The notes beneath the pieces were generated by a model. The model was not told the origin of the DNA and searched no databases. It saw only the letters and a list, made by a program, of their open reading frames with translations. A stretch of 64,000 bases of DNA from Lunularia cruciata. Taxonomy: Eukaryota > Streptophyta > Marchantiopsida > Lunulariales > Lunulariaceae. Below are positions 42,848-55,640 of this stretch, one piece after another (the first letter of the stretch is position 1; each line of letters starts with the position of its first letter). Location of the stretch: assembly GCA_948567375.1 (NCBI GenBank), contig OX419757.1:72540001-72604000 (forward strand). Direction: 5' to 3'. The position numbers and the translations under genes were made by a program.

Positions 42848-44526
42848 ATGTTCAAAGTGCCCGCAGTATTCACTTTTGGCGACCAGACTGCAGATGCTGG
42901 GACCAACAACTACATTGCAAAGCCAGCGTTTCTGGCTAACTTCACCCCATATGGACAGACCTACTTCCATCAACCCACCGGCCGCTTCACCGATAGACGG
43001 CTGTGGATCGATTTTCTGGGTACATAACAGCAACTGTATGCAAGGAAGGCTCTAAACAATAGGCTCATTGATGCGTGAGATCTCGCTGCTTTGTCAAGCT
43101 TTTTAAATGCCTGAATATTTGAAGTTCATCTTCGTGAGGGACAACGGCAGTTACCCAGGAGGAATTTACAGCAAAACATTCGCTAAGCAGGAACCACAAG
43201 TGCTCGAATTCTCTTGTGATCTCTAGCCGAGGTTCTTGTGATTGGAATCCGAATCTGCGTCTCGTGAAAGATTTAGATGATCATGAAGCTGGAGCTTACC
43301 TGCAAACAAACTTATAAGCATGTACCCCTATAAGAACCTTTAGGACTCCGTAATGGGATGCCCTGGTGATTCAACGACGAATATGGAAGAGCGCACCTGA
43401 ATTTTGTATTGTGAAAAATGAATGCTAATGCTAATGTTCCGTGGGTTGGTTGCAAAAAGCCCAAGCGCTCGGCCTGCCCACAACCACGGCCTATTTGAAG
43501 CTCGGTTTCACAGACTTGAGCAAAGGCTGCAACTTTGCTTCCTCGGGAAGTGGATGTTAAAAAACCACTAAAAACCATGGTAGTAAGATCGCGACGACTT
43601 GAATTCTCTCTCAACATTTGCTCTAGTTTACGAGATACGCAGAAAGCTTGCTTTGTTTACTACGTTCTCTAGTGATCAAAGTGATCACCTGTACGGGAAG
43701 AAGAAGTATAGTATCCACACGAAGTGAAAACATAGCTGGCTTGCTTCTCATTTGCTAAGTTCGATGGCAAATCCGCATCGATCTGGACAGTAAGCAGCGA
43801 GGTTACCGGCCATTATCTTAGATTCCAACTGCCCGTGCGGTACCCTCCTCGTCAATCGTCTGTGCATGTTGATCTGCTATAACCTGTGACCGTCAAAGAC
43901 TGAATTGTGATACCGATGACATAACAACTTCTGAACAATTGGTGATTTGTCTTGCAGGAAATGTACACTGAAGGCGCGAAGAAGATAATCATCGACGGTT
44001 TGGGTCCCCTTGGATGCGTTTCAGCAAATGGAGCAGGGAACAATGGCCCCTGCTTTAAGCGAGCAAATGACTTGACAAAAATGTTCAATGCTTATCTACC
44101 TGCGCTTCAAGAATGTCTGACACTCAAATGTCCCGGTTCTTTCATCATTTACACCAATAAGTACGATTTTGTAGAAGAATTCATCAAGAATGGAACAGCT
44201 TAAGGTGAGTAATGCCCTTGAATACATATCGTTCTTCTACAGCAGACAATTAGTTAAACCATGATAGGGATCCACCCAGCTAAATTCTACTTTGGTTTGG
44301 CGTCATATGTGCAGGTTTCACAAAGGGGTCACATGCTTGCTGCGGAACTGGAGCTTATAATGGAGACATAGCAGGATGTGGTGCTGTTGACGCCAATGGA
44401 ACTGCCGCTTACAACCTGTGCCCGAAGGATAAGCTCGGGGAGTATGTGTTTTGGGACTATGCTCATGTTACGGAGAGGCCATGTGGGTTGCTGGCCGATT
44501 TTTGCATGAATGGTGGTACAAAGTAA
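42848..44526 (+). pseudogene. GDSL esterase/lipase pseudogene with lost catalytic serine
   Basis: The N-terminal exon (42848-43019) encodes PAVFTFGDQTADAGTNNYI; the invariant catalytic Ser of the GDS motif is Gln. Later segments match plant GDSL lipases: GLPTTTAYLKLGFTDLSKG and NFASSGSG (about 43,461-43,555, followed by a stop); exon 43,958-44,204 with GAKKIIIDGLGPLGC and CFKRANDLTKMFNAYLPAL; and exon 44,315-44,526 with GFTKGSHACCGTGAYNG and FWDYAHVTER, which keeps the catalytic Asp and His. Exon 43,958 begins after a good CAG acceptor. A TAA replaces the expected Tyr codon at the 44,201 junction. The region 43,075-43,145 (block II) is frameshifted. A whole functional enzyme cannot be read from it. 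Confidence 0.85.
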
Positions 44527-47500
44527 GCAAAGCCCTTAAGCAACAGTTCGTTGTCTAGCTTCTAAACTCGTCCAGTGTAGGTGGAGCTTAAGAAGGCTCC
44601 TAAATTCATGATCAGGGAACACATGTTTTGAAACGCTGAAGAATGACTCTAATGACAAAGTTACGATGATCACAGTTTCACATATCTAAAGTTTAGTTGA
44701 TTCAGTGGCGTATTGCCAGTTTAGGTAGATTTTGCCTTCTGGAGATGTAGTGTAGTCTGAATCGTAGTTGGTTCCAGCCCCACCCCGTTCAGTGAACGGA
44801 GTAGGACATGGTAATATGATGAGATAGTCAAACCGGCAGCTTGTTATTCACCGAGGACGATGTTTAACATGGTGCTTCAATAACTAATATTACCTGCTAC
44901 TCCAGTCTCACAGCTAAATCTATTCCAATTTTTGCATTGATATCGGTCGGCCTTCAATGGCAATATTAATGTAATGTTCCGATACTGGTAGATGGATAGA
45001 AATATATTGGCTATGAGTACTAACCAGTGGAATAACTCACTGGTCACTACATGCGACCCCAATGGTTGCATGCTGCATGAGACGCATACAGAATCATGCA
45101 TATTTTCAAGTGAATATTAGGTCTTCTTGGTCGGAATTCGTTCTAGACAAAAGTGAAAGGGTTTGACCATATAATTATTTTAGAAAAATAGCACTTGTAC
45201 AAAAAAAAGTATATGGTTCTTTGTAATCAGTCACAATTCTATCGAAAATTTCAATCAATGGGAGGTTGAAGAATGAGCTTCCAAATAACCTCGAGCAATT
45301 GAGGAATGAATAGCGCCAGAGCTTGTCAATCAAGGCAATCGGGTGTGCCGCGAGGACTGGGTTTCTTTGTCTCTACGAAGCGATATATCTCAAATTGGAA
45401 CTTCACCGAGCTCATTTCTTCTTCTTTGTTGAGTCTCGTGAGGTTTTGGTTTTAGTGAAGAGAGCAGGCAAGTATCATGTGCATTTTCTGGTGTTAGAAT
45501 GGATGTGGTTTGATTGATGGTGATTGTCTATTCGTTTGATTATAGATTGATATAATATAATTTATTATAGATTTTTTTTATCAATTTATTATAGTATTTT
45601 AAAGTATATATATGTCTTCATACTTTCTATAAATAGATGATGTAGACAATAATATATGTTTTATGACAAATATGGATATATGCATTATAAGGTAGTCTTC
45701 ACATCAACGTACATTGCTCTTGTATGTTAGAGCAAGCTTTTGAGGTTAATATTAAGCTCAAGTTCTTAATTTCCTCCCTTTGATTAGGTTTGAAATTCCA
45801 GATAAATTTGTGCTTCTGCTTAGTTTTAGCCCTTCAAGGTATAAATTTGTGCTTTCGCTTGAAGTCTGTGGCTTAGGCTTTGGTTGAATGATTGAGCTTA
45901 ATGGTTGAGATTGAAACTGGAAAAGAGTCTCAAGAGACTATTGACTTGCAAAGAGATTTTATGTATCTAATTTAATAATATTGTTTTCTTGAGACAAGTT
46001 TGTGTTTGCTCAAGGTATCAATTTTACATCGAATGCATGATTATGATTTTGTTTACAAAGTTACTATGGTAGTTTTTATAACATTCATTACTGGTATAAA
46101 TGATTTCATAATATTTCATACTTGAATACTGTACGGTTGGTTGGTGTATAAATGTGATAGTACTTCACCGCATGTCTCAACGATGATAAGCGTGATAGGC
46201 TCCAGAAATTTGCATATATTTGTAGCTTTTGATAGCAGAACCCGCGCACTAATTTGCTGTAGATAACCATGGATAAGAGTTACCTCCTGCATGTTCATAG
46301 TTATTTGGCCTTTCATACATGAGCATCACTTGGACCTCGATAAATTGTTTGTATATATGTATGCCGTATTGGTTGTTATCAACTGGTATTGACATCGATC
46401 ATTTAGATTTACTTTCGCTAACCATTCATATTCTATGAGTTTTGCAATCCACTATCCTATGTGCGAGGACATAAAGGCGGCAAATACTACATGGTATTCC
46501 AAGGTATAACCTTCACGATCTGATGTGTGAATTTGCTCTTGTTTGCTTGATGTTAATGGAATCTACTATAACTAACTTCATTTATTTTGTTCCAAGGTTG
46601 TCAATCCTGGCAGTTGATGTTTATTAAGGAAATGAAGGCTTCCGAGTGAAACCATATCACAAGCTTGCATACATTATAATACACTATCCACCGACTATTC
46701 TTTGTCCTGAGTTGGATTAGAACATAAGACTAATCTCGTACTTAATAATGGCATCTAATGTGTTGGAGATTTTCTTACGAAAACAAAGACACCCAAACCA
46801 TACCTTACCTAGTGTATCAGACACTTAATATTCATCAAAGAGAGTATGTTCTGTATTGTTTGCAAATTTTCTACTGCCTTGTCCTCTTAATGAAACGACG
46901 ACTCCAGTACTGAATTTTCCTTTGCCAAACTCAGCAGGTAGCTGGATACAAAGATGCTCAAATTGCACTTATCTTTAGCTGAGAACCGTTATAATTGCAA
47001 GCGGAAAATGTCCCTCTCATGGAGTGGCAGTTATCTAGGTCCAACCGTAAATTCATTTCGCTGTATTACCATAAGGACAAAAAGTAGGCTGTGCTTATTT
47101 GTAAATGATAGCATAACTGGTAAACTCTTGATTTAGCTCCACAGCATATGGTAACAAGGTTTTAGCTCACCAGGTAAATAGTGGCAATATCCAGAACTGC
47201 ATTTCTGGTTCACTGGAAGCTATCAAGAAATTCATTTTATATTTTCCAGAGAAAAGGGCGAAAATCCACTTTTATATTTTCTAGTAACCGTACCATTTGT
47301 GGTACTTCCGTTATTTTGGCGAGAAAGATTTAACTGACATATAATTGGCACTTGGATTAACCGACCCCAAGTGCCACGTCGTCCGGTGTGGCGTCCGTGA
47401 GTATAGTTGGTATGGAGTGAGTTCGTGCCAGCAACCAATGGAACCAAGCTGGCATGGCGCTTTCTCAAACTGTCGCGTTTGTAAAATCCATTGCCACATA

Positions 47501-48390
47501 GGACTAACACACGCCACGTAAAGGTCTCAAGGGGTTCGGTTAAGTTTTCTCTCCAACTTGGGAGTCGGCCAAGTCGAAGTGCCATATATGGGGTCAGTTT
47601 AGTCTATCTCTGGTTATTTTGCTCCAAAGTTAAGTCTCAAACTACAGCTTTACGTGTCGTCATTATAGCGTAGCTCAAACGGTCCTGAATAAGTAAGAAA
47701 ACTTGTTCGATAAGTACAGTAGTGGCCATAAGTATTATAGCGAATGATATAGTGGGTGGGATTATAGATTTGTTCTATACTAAACACTACCATCTAAAGC
47801 AGAACAATCAATCGGATTCAAGTTCAATGCATGTCCCCGTTATCCGATTTCTCGAACTAAATCTTCTCATTGCAACAAAGACATGCTTCTTAAAAACGAA
47901 TGAGTGGGAACACGCCTTTTTGAAGTTTTACAAGACTCAATTATAAAAAGGAAAAAAGGTTTTGCAGTGAGCCTTGATTGTAAAGAGGCAGACGAGGAAA
48001 AGGGAATTAGTGATGATTAGCAGACATAATGAAGACCAATTACTACTGACTCGGTCATCTTTACGCGTAAACGCAAATGTACAGGTCCATCGCAGTTCCG
48101 TCTGCAAACCATCTGGACTTTTAATTTCTGGCATTTGTTCTATAACCATCAAGCCTTGTCTTGATGTAGCGAATGCCAAACAAAATGATTATTATGAATA
48201 CACTGGTAAAATCTCACTTTTCCACCTATTCTGGTACCGGGACTGAATCAGTTGTTTATTGCCATTTTAGTTAGATATTCAAAGGTGTTTGAAAATTTGT
48301 TTTTTATTTAGAAATTAAATTTTTAATTCAAACCTGATGGAACTTGTGCTTGGGTTGAAAAAATTGTTCAGTCTTTAATATTGAAACACT
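44527..48390. other. Gene-free region
   Basis: No supported gene is present. The frames 44877-45101, 46116-46316 and 47232-47585 (minus) and 47722-47946 and 47974-48246 (plus) have no recognisable motifs. A 10-bp inverted repeat (tggcacttgg / ccaagtgcca, 47346-47376) is the only marked structure. AT-rich tracts are common between 45,150 and 46,100. Confidence 0.45.
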
Positions 48391-48392
48391 GG

Positions 48393-48506
48393 GTTCAGAA
48401 GAATCGTTCTAAACGGTTTTATCAAACAATAAATGATAGATTATTGATGATAGAACGATTCTTCTAAACATCGGCGCCTCTTCTCACTGGACGATAGAGG
48501 CGCCGA
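48393..48506. repeat. Two adjacent hairpins
   Basis: The first has arms 48393-48410 and 48452-48469, complementary at 17 of 18 positions (core agaagaatcgttct), with a 41-base loop. The second follows immediately: arms 48471-48481 and 48496-48506 (tcggcgcctct), perfect over 11 bases, with a 14-base loop. The second is GC-rich in an AT-rich setting. Confidence 0.65.
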
Positions 48507-48563
48507 GTTAGCCAAAATTGACGCTTGTATAAAAGCGTATTTTCCTTCATTAGTCTGTTTTGT

Positions 48564-48720
48564 CAGTTGATTAAAATATAGATCACACAAAGGGGTGCAT
48601 TCTGGACTTTGAAAGAACAACATCCAGAATGATGAATGACTTCTCAGTTGATTAAAATATAGATTACACAAAGTGGTGCATTCTGGACTTTGAAAGAATA
48701 AAGTCCATGATGAATGATTC
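48564..48720. repeat. 81-bp tandem duplication
   Basis: Copy 1 starts at 48564 and copy 2 at 48645, both with cagttgattaaaatatag. Internal segments (gtgcattctggactttgaaag; atgatgaatga) are shared with few differences. No coding role is evident. Confidence 0.8.
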
Positions 48721-51700
48721 ATTCATCCTAGGTTCTCTATATTCAGGCTCTCTTTCGAGCAATAATCGTACCGACTTGAGATGTTAAAGGCCTCGATTAA
48801 AACAAAAGAAGAAGGTGTGAAATCAGGCCCCTTTAACGGTCATTTGAAACAGACATACCGTACTGCGAAAGAGGAAGTTAATAACACGCTTCGGCTCAGC
48901 CAAGCCCGCGGTCTATCCTTTTGAAAAGTGTTGGAGTCAATAGTAAAATCTCTCAATAATAACCTGTTCAATCCAAGTACTCCGTAATATGTGTCAGGTT
49001 CTTTTTAACCTCCTCCGGGGGGTAAGAGAGAACGTCCGGTAATCAATGTTAGCTTTTAGATCACGGTCCCATGCAGATGATTGTCGCCATTCCGTCGCGC
49101 CGACGTCCGTGAGGAGATTCGCTGCTGTTGTTGGATTCTACAGTGGACTGACGTTCGTGCCAACAGACCTGACACGCCACCGGCTGTGTAGGTTAGGCTC
49201 CCGTCGCGGGGTACGTGAATTGACCGGGTGGAGAAACCGATCTCTCGTTGGAGGTAAGTTTCCTCGATAACTTCTCGATTGGCGATACGGGTTAGATGTA
49301 ACTCTGGTTCATGGGGCTCCCTTTCGGAGCTTCCGTTGCTCCGGAGGAGGTGCTTTGGATTTCAAGTTGGCGACAAGGAGCCTTTCACCCTAGAAGTGTT
49401 GGGTGAAAAGCTTGGTGTCACCAATTCTTGATCGTGTCGAGTACGGGTGGAGCCTGGAGGACTGGGCGGATGGGACGCGAAGTGGCCGGAGCTTACAGTG
49501 GTTGACCAATTGATGATCGAGCTATTAATGATCGAACTGCTGTTACAGGACCTGGAACAGGAGCCTTTGAATGTCAAACGTTTTTAAGATCTAGCTTTGT
49601 CTCTCTCCGGCGCTTTACAGTCACGCGTTTCCAGTTCCATCCCCGTTCAATTCTACTGATTTGGGGTCCCATTTGCTACCGTATTTTGTATTGTATATAC
49701 AGACATTTCATAATTGTCATTATGCGTTTCCGTCATCCCATACTTCCCATTGAAGAACACAATTAAGCAGCCAAGGAGCCGCTGGTGGTAGCAAATGCAT
49801 CTCGTGTTAGGACATTGTCCGTGCTAAACATTCCCCTGAAAGCTTATTGATTGTGCCCGTAAGGGTGAGGATAGCAAATCCGTCCCAGCTGGGACCATCC
49901 TCCATTTCAAACGTTCGGAAGAAAGTCCAGTGGTGAAGGCTTTAAATTGCCGGTGAAGGAAATCCTTTTAGATCTCAGAACACCCGTCGTGCCAAACGCT
50001 CGGAAAATAACCTAGCATTTGACAATAGACCAGTAGATACGATCATGAGTGAGTAAGGAGGGCTGTTTGCGTGCCTGTCCTTGTTCGATGCTTTAATTTC
50101 AATGTAGATTTGAAGAAGATCCAGGGAATAGGGTTAATGGAACCTTCTGTTCGGATTTGCAATTCTAAGAAATTATTGTCCCTTCACAGTCCGTGCCTAA
50201 CAGTTAAGCCAATTCAGTATTGGCTGTGTTTGAGGTATCTGTTTGGCTCTCCCAGGACTTTCTATTTTCCATCCTCAATTTTCGAAATTTGCAGACTCGC
50301 ACCGTCTCATGCACCTCCATGGCCTGATTAGAATCCTTTCTCACAGAATTGATTCCCAACCTGAAGGAACCGTTAAGAGAAGATAGCCGGTTTGATTGCG
50401 TCTCTGCTTTTGCTGGACTCGCAACTACTTAGGTGAGTGTTCAACTAAAGCACGTGGAGCTACCGGCTAGAAGGGAGGCCATTTTCCTACAGAAGTGTCG
50501 ATTGGTGTACGACAGTATCCAATGTGCAGTGCCTGTTAGCATCGTTCTCCACTGCTCTTGCGTCGCTCTTCAATTCGGATGTCTCCGAGGAAACAAACAG
50601 AAGGGTTGATGGAAGTTTTGCAGAGCCCGCCCTGCTAGTATCTCCCGACTCCTGGAATAGGATACTCCATCTGGAACAGAACTTTTGAGAGGATGAGTTA
50701 GCTTGTTCTACAGTGGTCCCGTTTCTTCGAAAACTAGAAATGGCCATTTTATGTTACTGAGATAAGGAGATCCCGGAGCTGGGAGCCTCAACCAAACCAA
50801 TGCATGTAATGCTTCTTGATGTCGAAGTCCTGTGCTTGTGAGCGACGATGTAATGCGCAACTACCTCGGAGTGATACTTCAGCGTGGCGACCTGCTTCAG
50901 CGCTCACTCTTCAGGAGCAGGTAAGCAGTCTTTTTGTACTCATACTTCATCGCCCACCTACAGCTGTATCTTCACTCTCGCGTCGCACATTCGTTCTTCT
51001 ACATAAGAGTAATTGTGTATATCAATCGCAGGTCACCAAATAATCGTATGTTCGTCGTCCTCCTAAATAGTTTTCTTCCGTTTGAGAAATGCATGATGAT
51101 GGTTCAAACGAGAGGAATGATAGGAACAAACCTGAGAGCTTTTAAATGATCTGGATAATTGTACGTCATACTTATCAGTTTCGTTATGTCGTGGGGCAAC
51201 CTATCGACTTGCAGAAGTTAAGTCAATATCGGTACCACTTTAGTCATCCATAGACAGTACCCCTGGAGTGTTTTCTGGTCGTGAGAGACATCTTGGACAT
51301 AGAGAAATTATCGCGATATATTCCAGTTAATCGTTGCTGGTCATCCACATTTTATCACACCATCATAACCGTAACTTCGAGAAAATTATCTCTGTAACAC
51401 AACCGTAATCTGAAGTATTGCATCTCATCGACTGAGTCACCAGTGTGTTGGATTCTGAAGATTTTTTTGTAAACATGCTGTGTAAACAGTGTATGCTTTG
51501 CTTACCACTCTGGTGACTGACAGCTATGCAAAACACACAGTTCATATGAAGATTACAATGTGAGAGTCATGTCCTGTCCAGTCTGGCCACGAGGATGTGA
51601 ACCACACAGATTTATCTTAACGGGTTTTGCATACCATTTACTCATGGTCTAACGATAGTGGTAGCAAGTTATTTTGTTTCAGCGTCCTTGCAGTTTAACG

Positions 51701-52290
51701 TTTGTTTTCATTTACTCTAAACGAAATCACTCAAGTCGATTATTACTGGAGTATACCGTCGTAATTTCGTTAGTTGGTTGATGCTTTGAAGGTAAAGAAA
51801 TTCGAGATGTAGAGTATAAAGAGTCTGGAGCCAGCGTGGTGACTTTGTCCACGTAAGGTGTAGATTGTTAAAGCTCAAAGCCTGTTGTTGGACATGATTC
51901 CTGGCTTTGCGGAGTTCTTTCGTATTATCTTTCTCAACTTTTGGAACTCTCTTGTTCATAATACATATTAATTGACGTTATTGTCTGTACTATTTCAGGT
52001 CTCCACTCATCTTCTGCACTGTGTATCACACACGAGAAGTACGTTTCATACTGAAGAAATCTACAAGGATTCTGATTATACCGAGCTATCAACTTGAACT
52101 CTTTGTTTGCTCGACAGGAGAGTTTAACTTTGTAGTGAGCTACCGACAATAGAGAAGCACATGCCGAGGCCATTCAGTCTTCTCTCACTCGAGGATCAGT
52201 TCACTGTTGTACATCTTTCGAGTGTCTCTTCTACTTGGAAGATAAAATGCTCTACGTCAGTACTAGTGCGCAAGGCTCGTACATTAGACG
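48721..52290. other. Upstream region of the ARP MYB gene, possibly with 5'UTR introns
   Basis: No independent gene is recognised. Good splice-site-like sequences occur: donors GGAG|GTAAGT at about 49,253 and GCAG|GTAAGC at about 50,921, and an acceptor tatttcag at 51,991-51,998 after a pyrimidine-rich stretch. ARP genes often have an intron in the 5' leader, so the last leader exon could be 51,999-52,290. This is inference; open frames here (such as 49046-49270) show no family resemblance. Confidence 0.35.
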
Positions 52291-53829
52291 ATGAAGGAGA
52301 GACAACGGTGGCAACCTGAGGAAGATTCACTGCTACGGGATTACGTTGACAAGTTTGGGGCTAAGGATTGGGGTAAAGTTTCAGAGCGAACGGGGAGAGC
52401 ATTGGATAGAGACGCCAAATCATGCATGGAGAGATGGAAGAATTACCTTAAACCAGGAATAAAGAAAACTCCTCTGACGCCAGAAGAAAAAGTTCTAGTA
52501 ATAAATCTGCAGGAGAAGTACGGAAACAAGTGGAAGAAAATAGCGAGTGAAGTTCCTGGGCGGACTGCCAAAAGACTTGGGAAGTGGTGGGAGGTGCACA
52601 AAGAAAGGGAGAGAAAGGAAAGAGAGAGAGAGTGGGGTGCTCCTACTGGAGAGGAGTCTGCGACAAATCCTAACTACAGCGAACTCTTCAAGCACATTGC
52701 AGAAAAGTTGGACCAGCGCCAGGGGGGTTCCTCGTCGTCATCTGTACCAGCACTTCCTTCCCTTCCCTTACATCACCCTTTTGCCCCTCCAGCTTCCTCT
52801 CTTCTTCTCAAAGGTTCAACCATGGCAGCCGACCCTTACTCTGCACAAGGTCTGTACTTAACACAACATCAACCCCTATCTATCGGTCCTACCTCAAGTT
52901 CCTCATCCATGGGAACAACCTCCGTACCTGTAGCTGATTCATTTGATTTCAAGTTAGATGACGCTAGATTACACGAAGCTGCCTCGACCACTCATACTCA
53001 AACACCAATGGCTGCAACCCAAGTTCTCCCTCCGTTTTCCCTTGCTTCTCGACATTCCCAGTTAAGGAGCAAAGAAACTTCTTCACTTCCTCTTTGGATG
53101 TCCACATTACCCTCAACTTCTGCAACAGGAAAGTTATGCCCAATTTCCGGAGCTATACGGGAAACGTGCAACGTAGCGAAGTCCCGCGTGCACTCGGATT
53201 ATCATGGAGATCGAAGCCGCCATCCCTCCGTTGGCCTATCGTTAGCCTCTCCGCCTTCTCCCACAATCGGTGTCGGGCCAAGCAGTCCAAAGTGGTCACA
53301 CGATACGGATGTAGGGACGAACACAACAAGGTCGAGCGGTGTTGAAGAGGCAGCTACCGGTCAGAGAGCATCTTGGTACCATAATCAAACTACCGTAGGG
53401 GGAACTGCATCTGTTTCAGGCGGGATTGTGGACGAGGTGAGGATGCATAATCCCACCCCAAAAAATCTTGAAGATTTTATTGCATACTGGAAGGATCTGG
53501 ATGAGAAGAGTAAAATCTGGCCATTTCAGCGGAAGGAGGAGAGCTGGAAACTCAAAAGATTTAGGCGTGAGATGGTTGAGGAGAAAATTGCTAGAAGTCG
53601 CAAGAAAGCTGAGGAATTCGATTCCCGCCTTCAGATACTAAGGACGGAACAGAGGAAGTTTTTGGAGGACCTGGAACTTGAATATTGGGAGAAAATGGAG
53701 GCGATGGAAAGAGAAGTGGAGACAGAGGACCGCAGGAAGTTCGATGAGTGGATTGGGAACCAACAGGTGATCATTCAAGAGCAGAAGAAGTTCCTGCACG
53801 AGTGGAGTCGTCGATCTGCAGGTGTCTGA
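52291..53829 (+). CDS. ARP-class R2R3-MYB transcription factor (AS1/RS2/PHAN type)
   Basis: The single intronless frame encodes 512 residues and starts MKERQRW, the exact start expected for ARP proteins. MYB repeat R2 (about residues 1-55) has Trp at 7, 27 and 49 and the family signature NRDAKSC-like [17 protein letters not shown]3 (about 56-105) carries [19 protein letters not shown] and [11 protein letters not shown], the ARP hallmark. The middle (about 115-385) is Ser/Pro/Thr-rich and low in conservation. The C terminus (about 390-505) is a long charged coiled coil rich in Glu, Lys and Arg with regular hydrophobics, as in AS1. In flowering plants ARP proteins act in the nucleus with a LOB-domain partner to repress class I KNOX genes; whether that holds here is unknown. 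The gene looks intact. The ATG at 52291 is upstream of all conserved sequence. Confidence 0.93.
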   Translation: MKERQRWQPEEDSLLRDYVDKFGAKDWGKVSERTGRALDRDAKSCMERWKNYLKPGIKKTPLTPEEKVLVINLQEKYGNKWKKIASEVPGRTAKRLGKWWEVHKERERKEREREWGAPTGEESATNPNYSELFKHIAEKLDQRQGGSSSSSVPALPSLPLHHPFAPPASSLLLKGSTMAADPYSAQGLYLTQHQPLSIGPTSSSSSMGTTSVPVADSFDFKLDDARLHEAASTTHTQTPMAATQVLPPFSLASRHSQLRSKETSSLPLWMSTLPSTSATGKLCPISGAIRETCNVAKSRVHSDYHGDRSRHPSVGLSLASPPSPTIGVGPSSPKWSHDTDVGTNTTRSSGVEEAATGQRASWYHNQTTVGGTASVSGGIVDEVRMHNPTPKNLEDFIAYWKDLDEKSKIWPFQRKEESWKLKRFRREMVEEKIARSRKKAEEFDSRLQILRTEQRKFLEDLELEYWEKMEAMEREVETEDRRKFDEWIGNQQVIIQEQKKFLHEWSRRSAGV

Positions 53830-55480
53830 TAGGTCAAGTAGACACTTTCAGCCTTTGCGATACTTACACACTAAAGCAAAGAATGTAGCAAGATGCAAAT
53901 CTTTCTTGCATTAAGACGGAGTGAGCTGTCTGTACAGGAAGGAAATTTAAAGGAAGACATAAGCAACACGCTTGAAGCGTTTACAGTCTGGTCAGAATGA
54001 GGTCTTCTGGCGGGTATGGCCACCTAGAGTTGTAAGGGGTACTGGAACACCAGCTCTACATTAGATGGCGTACTCATTCCGTAGAATGAACTACGTGCTG
54101 CAGTCCTTGTATAGGAACTAAAGCCGAGAGACAAACGAAAGCAACAGGATGCAATACACTTTTAGAACTTTAGCAAACAGTGACAGATCTCCAAATAGAT
54201 CTGATACTTAGACGAAGAAATTACAAAATCATATCTTGTTCGAGCAATGCACTTACATTTACTCTCTTGAAAATCCGCAGCAGGCAATGGACCATGAAGT
54301 CCTCAAGCCAGTGCAAGAAGTGTATAGCAAATGAAGCAACGGAAGATACCTGTTGGATGCGAGATCACGCTTTTCCTCTGGTGAATCCTTCTGAACCCTG
54401 TTTCTGAGTTTGCCGCAAGTGTGACGGTTTAATATCTCCAGTGACTCTCCTTCGACCAATCTGATTGTGGGGGACGTTCATACTTTGTAATAACTAAAGT
54501 CTGCCAGGAGGAACCCTGCCTGCAGCTACAGAACAAATTTACAGTTGCAGAGTGACAGAACTTCCGCATTCCACAATCGTGATTAATTAACTGCAGTAGA
54601 CTCTCCACAGATGCAAGGCTTCGGTTCCGGACAAGAGATTGCGTTTCAAGAGGAATTGCAATTTTTGGAAATTTGACAAGTGGACCTTCGCAATACTCAT
54701 CGGGAGGATTAAAGAAAACGGCAACCGCGTAGAAATGACGAAGGATGGCAAGACCCCATCAAGCCGATTATCGGGCAGAAGGATTTGAGTAAGTACGATT
54801 CCTTCGTATGCATTCCTCGACGATATGATATTCGGAAGCTTTGTGTTTTCTTCGCCATAAGTCGCGTGAGAATAAATAGAATATATTATAATATAAAGAT
54901 AATCAACATGCATCTACATCATAATGTAAAATCCTCAAAGTCTCAACAAAATAATTTGTTATATGTTGCAAGAAGGTTCTCGACTTGCAGCGGAGCCATA
55001 GTAACATGGCTTTCTCGGGAGCAGCAAGTTTCAATCAGAGAACTGTGGGTTTGCACTTAAAATGAACGCGACAAATTATACTTACTCACATACTTTTCTC
55101 TCCGTATCAATTGCAGTTTTGTAACTTGCAGTGACCGAGAGTCGACTGTATACGGAGATTGAGATGACAATCTGACATGAACACCCCGGACACAGTTCGG
55201 ATCGCGTGGTGCATTCCTGGAAACTTATCATCGATTGAGTCGTGCTTTTCTGCAAAGTAGTTATTGATTGAATCTCGCAATCCGTATACAGTTCTCACCC
55301 AATAAATGCAAATGCAAATTTGACAAGCCTAACTTCCTATATGAGCAATGAGTTTGAGTGGAGAAGGACTAAATAATGTGATGAATTAATTAATTAAATT
55401 TAAACACACCCCTAAGTGCACTTGCTCCCTTTTCTCGTTCAGTGCACTTTTACTGAACAGCATCCTAAGTTCTAAGTTGG
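53830..55480. other. 3' flank of the ARP gene and gene-free spacer
   Basis: No gene is supported. Contains copy 2 of the dispersed repeat (54722-54766). The frames 54587-54913 (minus) and 54785-55060 (plus) have no recognisable domain. Confidence 0.45.
54722..54766 (+). repeat. Dispersed repeat, copy 2
   Basis: The 45 bases starting caaccgcgtag match 42691-42735 with about eight differences and no gaps. Similarity may extend weakly upstream. It indicates a low-copy repeat family 12 kb apart, of unknown type. Confidence 0.6.
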
Positions 55481-55640
55481 CAGATTTACTTTAACATGTT
55501 TACATAACATGCTTGACGTGTCACGTGCTACCTTTCGTTTAAATAGCCTCCACGTATGATGGAGAATAAGACCTTTCAACGAGACGGAGACATGACAAGA
55601 AAAGCATGTTATGTAAAACATGTTAAGGTAATCAGATTTA
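55481..55640. mobile_element. MITE-like element with terminal inverted repeats and 8-bp flanking repeat
   Basis: Terminal arms at about 55491-55513 (ttaacatgtttacataacatgct) and 55602-55625 are complementary apart from one extra base. The octamer cagattta occurs on both sides (55481-55488 and 55633-55640), as expected of a target-site duplication. The body is about 144 bp and has no coding capacity. An 8-bp duplication is typical of hAT elements, so a non-autonomous hAT MITE is the best reading. Confidence 0.6.

Noticed and set aside
47232-47585. 117-codon minus frame
   Set aside because: No recognisable domain; overlaps a small inverted repeat; composition fits a chance frame.
49046-49270. 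Arg-rich plus frame upstream of the ARP gene
   Set aside because: No family resemblance; ends near a good splice donor, so a leader exon is at least as likely as a peptide.
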